From Rhodanobacter sp. 7MK24 (GTDB taxonomy: Bacteria > Pseudomonadota > Gammaproteobacteria > Xanthomonadales > Rhodanobacteraceae), in NCBI RefSeq assembly GCF_014842995.1, contig NZ_JACYXL010000009.1:101330-165329 (forward strand): a stretch of DNA of 64,000 nt, in the 5' to 3' direction. Under the pieces are notes generated by a model. That model saw only the letters and a program-made list of their open reading frames with translations. It was not told the origin of the DNA and searched no databases. Of the stretch, positions 62,374 through 64,000 are shown one piece after another; position 1 is the stretch's first letter, and each line of letters opens with the position of its first letter. The position numbers and the translations under genes were made by a program.

Positions 62374-62427
62374 TCCTGACGCCTGAGTTAAGCCGCGCCG
62401 CGCGCCGGTTTGGACCGACTGTTAGAC
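62374..62427 (-). other. Integron attC site 4
   Basis: Minus strand: R'' box GTCTAAC, CAGTCGGTCCAAACCGG, a short GC-rich centre, GCGGCTTAACTCAGGC and R' box GTCAGGA. The segment GCTTAACTC is identical to the classical 59-base element of aadA cassettes. Confidence 0.85.
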
Positions 62428-62473
62428 GGCACCTGTGAACTCCTGAACACCCGATGTGACAGAAGGCAGGCGT

Positions 62474-62857
62474 TCAATCGAGGAATTTCCAGGTGTCTGC
62501 CCCGTCGAACCGCCGGACGACGAGCGACTCCAGGAGTGCGGGTTCGAAGTTCCGCAGATTCACTCCGTGCCGAGCACCCGGCGTGGACTCGACCGGTTCC
62601 CAGTGGGTGGCGATACCGCAGGTCTTGCACCGGAAGTTCCTAAGCGTTCGATCGCCCCAGACGTAGCTTTCCGTGTTCTCGGGATGGCCTTGGATGGATA
62701 CCGATCCAAGTTCGTAATAGGCCCAAATTCCGCCGGTGCGCCGGCACAAGGAGCAGTTACAACTCGTAGCCGTTTCCGGCGCTTCCGGAAGTGTGAGGCG
62801 CACCGATCCGCAGTGACAGGAACCGTGCAGCGATGGTGAAGGTTGTTCCGTGTTCAT
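62474..62857 (-). CDS. GFA-family (CENP-V/GFA) protein, cassette gene
   Basis: 127 residues. The zinc-binding cysteine series is complete: GSCHCGSVRL, then SCNCSLCRRTG and FRCKTCGIATHWEP. This is the fold of the glutathione-dependent formaldehyde-activating family; many small members have unproven activity. ATG 62857 lies between two attC sites. A detoxification role is plausible only by family. Confidence 0.87.
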   Translation of the reverse strand: MNTEQPSPSLHGSCHCGSVRLTLPEAPETATSCNCSLCRRTGGIWAYYELGSVSIQGHPENTESYVWGDRTLRNFRCKTCGIATHWEPVESTPGARHGVNLRNFEPALLESLVVRRFDGADTWKFLD

Positions 62858-62882
62858 GGAGTGCGTCGCTGGTTGTTGTGCT

Positions 62883-62938
62883 GCCTAACGCCGGAGTTAA
62901 GCGGTGGTGGAGCCTTTCGCTTGAACGAGTGGTCAGGC
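62883..62938 (-). other. Integron attC site 5
   Basis: Minus strand: R'' box GCCTGAC, CACTCGTTCAAGC, a centre AAAGGCTCCACCACC, GCTTAACTCCGGC and R' box GTTAGGC. Nearly the textbook 59-base element; 56 bp. The stop of the upstream cassette gene falls inside R''. Confidence 0.93.
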
Positions 62939-63349
62939 GGCCTCGATGCACCGCAGAATGTCCTGGCCTAAAGCAACCACAATGGGATCTCCGAGCCCGT
63001 CGAACATATCGCGCGGCAAGTGACGCGCGGTTTGAGGATTGAGCAGCAATGGACCCGGACACCCGGGAAAGTAAAGCACAGTATGATCGTGGGCCAAAAG
63101 TTGAGCGAGACCCTGCCATAGACGCAGGTCTGCGCATGGGCGCTCGACAGTGATGCTGTGGACATGGCTAGGTGCGCCAGCCAGCGGTGAAAGAAACAGC
63201 GAACATGACTCGCGTGGCCCGAAAGATAGATGCCAATAGCTTGATTCTGGCTCTGAAAGAAAAGCGCCGAAAGCATCGCGGATAGCATCACGCGGGATGC
63301 CAGAAGGCTCGCCATTTTCGAAGCATTGGACGAAGAGTTCGAAGCTCAT
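62933..63349 (-). CDS. Unknown cassette protein (138 aa)
   Basis: Not recognised. The protein looks soluble: MSFELFVQCFENGEPSGIPR, then IRDAFGAFLSEPESSYWHLS, VERPCADLRLWQGLAQLLAH and PQTARHLPRDMFDGLGDPIV. Similar small proteins of about 130-145 residues beginning SFELYVQ/FELFVQ occur as orphans in many proteobacteria and may be immunity-type proteins, but no function is shown here. ATG 63349; followed directly by attC site 5. Confidence 0.8.
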   Translation of the reverse strand: MSFELFVQCFENGEPSGIPRDAIRDAFGAFLSEPESSYWHLSFGPRESCSLFLSPLAGAPSHVHSITVERPCADLRLWQGLAQLLAHDHTVLYFPGCPGPLLLNPQTARHLPRDMFDGLGDPIVVALGQDILRCIEAA

Positions 63350-63353
63350 GACT

Positions 63354-63404
63354 GCCTACCGCCTAGCCTTCGACGTAGGGGCTTGCGCCTTGGCAGAAGG
63401 GCTA
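63354..63404 (-). other. Degenerate attC-like spacer
   Basis: The gap between two cassette genes is attC-sized. On the minus strand it ends GGCGGTAGGC, resembling R' GTTAGGC, and its two halves (AGCCCTTCTGCC and GAAGGCTAGGC) pair only in part. The R'' box is not recognisable. Considered an eroded site. Confidence 0.4.
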
Positions 63405-63782
63405 ACTCTCTGGCGACGCAGCGCTGGCATTTTGAATGACTTCAAGCAGATGCTTCCCGTATGAACTGTCGGGGCAGGCCGCGCGCAACTGGCCAAGCAA
63501 TTGATCTTTGTCGGGGACATCAACTTCCGCGAGTAGCGTGGCGAATGCGATGGCCGTGTAGTTCTCGGGCCCTGCTGCAAATGTGCGTACTAACGGTGCA
63601 ACGCAATGTCGCAGGCCAAAGGCCGAGACAAGCTTTGCTGCAACGACCCGTTCGCGCCAGCCGCTGCTGCGGGTGAGGTCTTGAACAACCTGTTCCGCCT
63701 CTTCGGCTTGAACCAGTTCGGCTGCCTTCTGGACAGACCGCCTCCAGCTACCGCCATACAGCTGAGCGACAAGGTTGCGCAT
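63402..63782 (-). CDS. Unknown cassette protein (126 aa), HEAT-like helices
   Basis: Not assigned. RNLVAQLYGGSWRRSVQKAA, AEQVVQDLTRSSGWRERVVA, AAKLVSAFGLRHCVAPLV and ENYTAIAFATLLAEVDVPDK form paired helices like short HEAT-type repeats, fit for protein binding. No enzyme motif. ATG 63782 stands 5 bp after attC site 6, the expected position of the first gene of a cassette. Confidence 0.75.
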   Translation of the reverse strand: MRNLVAQLYGGSWRRSVQKAAELVQAEEAEQVVQDLTRSSGWRERVVAAKLVSAFGLRHCVAPLVRTFAAGPENYTAIAFATLLAEVDVPDKDQLLGQLRAACPDSSYGKHLLEVIQNASAASPES

Positions 63783-63787
63783 TTGAG

Positions 63788-63849
63788 ACCTAACGCTGGA
63801 GTTAAGCGGCGGCCCGTAAGGGCCGTCCACCTTGAGCGAGTTGTTATGC
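63788..63849 (-). other. Integron attC site 6
   Basis: Minus strand: R'' box GCATAAC, AACTCGCTCAAGG, a self-complementary centre GGACGGCCCTTACGGGCCGC, GCTTAACTCCAGC and R' box GTTAGGT. All four boxes are intact. The cassette it belonged to has been cut by the IS3-family element to its right. Confidence 0.93.
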
Positions 63850-63862
63850 TATTTACTGCATT

Positions 63863-64000
63863 TGAAGCGTCCTCGTTTTCCCGAGTCACCCGGAAATAGA
63901 GGTAGTTGATGATGCCATGGCAAACGCGACGGGCGAGAGTCCGCCGAGTGAGCGATGGGGACGTTGATGGTTGTAGCGGTGGCGCCAGTCCTCGGTCATG
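63863..64000 (-). mobile_element. End of an IS3-family insertion sequence (continues beyond the window)
   Basis: The segment from the terminal TGAAGCGTCCTCG (63863) onward includes the 3' end of a transposase gene. Only one IS end is visible. It lies 13 bp from attC site 6, so it inserted into the cassette array. Confidence 0.8.
63886..64000 (-). CDS. IS3-family transposase OrfB, C-terminal part
   Basis: The last 38 codons in the window include EDWRHRYNHQRPHRSLGGLS and SPVAFA, the C-terminal end of the DDE integrase core of IS3-family OrfB (rve domain, Y-N-x-x-R-PH-x-x-L-x-G motif). The stop is at 63886-63888. The rest lies to the right. It is read leftwards, like the cassettes. Confidence 0.9.
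   Translation of the reverse strand, partial: MTEDWRHRYNHQRPHRSLGGLSPVAFAMASSTTSISG

Overview
The window is chromosomal DNA from a high-GC gammaproteobacterium, most likely order Xanthomonadales (Lysobacterales), family Rhodanobacteraceae (Dyella/Rhodanobacter/Luteibacter type). This rests on the protein types, on intergenic repeats typical of that order (CCCTCTCC...GGAGAGGG hairpins, REP pairs, TAGGAGCGCA...TGCGCTCCTA arms) and on a block of integron attC sites. I recognise no rRNA, tRNA or CRISPR array.

Layout. 1-4.8 kb: a leftward cluster of three tandem PD40 beta-propeller exported proteins, a small exported DUF1579-like protein, a LytS-type sensor kinase and the first codons of its LytTR regulator. 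4.9-7 kb: a CPBP membrane protease and an exported SnoaL-like protein. 7-16.2 kb: an RND multidrug efflux operon (adaptor, pump, outer-membrane factor) continuing into two oxidoreductases, with a divergent LysR regulator. 16.1-26.3 kb: uppP, then a nitrogen-control region with glnA (sigma-54 promoter and NtrC site) and ntrB-ntrC. Between them lies a decayed ntrB 5' copy fused to a second copy of the glnA 3' end, plus a lower-GC insert carrying an HxlR regulator and an HAF-repeat protein. 26.5-36.7 kb: cell-surface polysaccharide/LPS genes, including two ArnT-like transferases, a CDP-glycerol-transferase-like protein, three glycosyltransferases and an O-antigen-ligase/glycosyltransferase fusion. 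36.7-45.2 kb: housekeeping genes rsmB-fmt-def (leftward) and LysM protein-dprA-topA-tsaC-like (rightward). 45.3-52.9 kb: a lone AMP ligase, a NagX-like membrane acyltransferase, a GGDEF-EAL protein, purD and a small low-GC gene. 53-59.9 kb: a leftward sugar-phosphate operon zwf-HAD-tal-pgi-pgm.

60.4-63.85 kb: a mobile-integron-type cassette array. Seven small genes, all leftward, are punctuated by six convincing attC sites and one degenerate one. The cassettes encode two VOC proteins, a TrmO-like tRNA methyltransferase, a B-box zinc protein, a GFA-family protein and two unknowns. The right side is cut by the end of an IS3-family element running out of the window. No integrase is visible; by orientation it should lie to the right, or the array is an integrase-less (CALIN) remnant.

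The strongest unusual signals are the cassette array, the ntrB'-'glnA chimera, an 11-bp inverted repeat of NtrC-type half-sites that contains the ntrB start codon, and a REP pair read through in frame ahead of the lipoprotein signal of the efflux outer-membrane factor.
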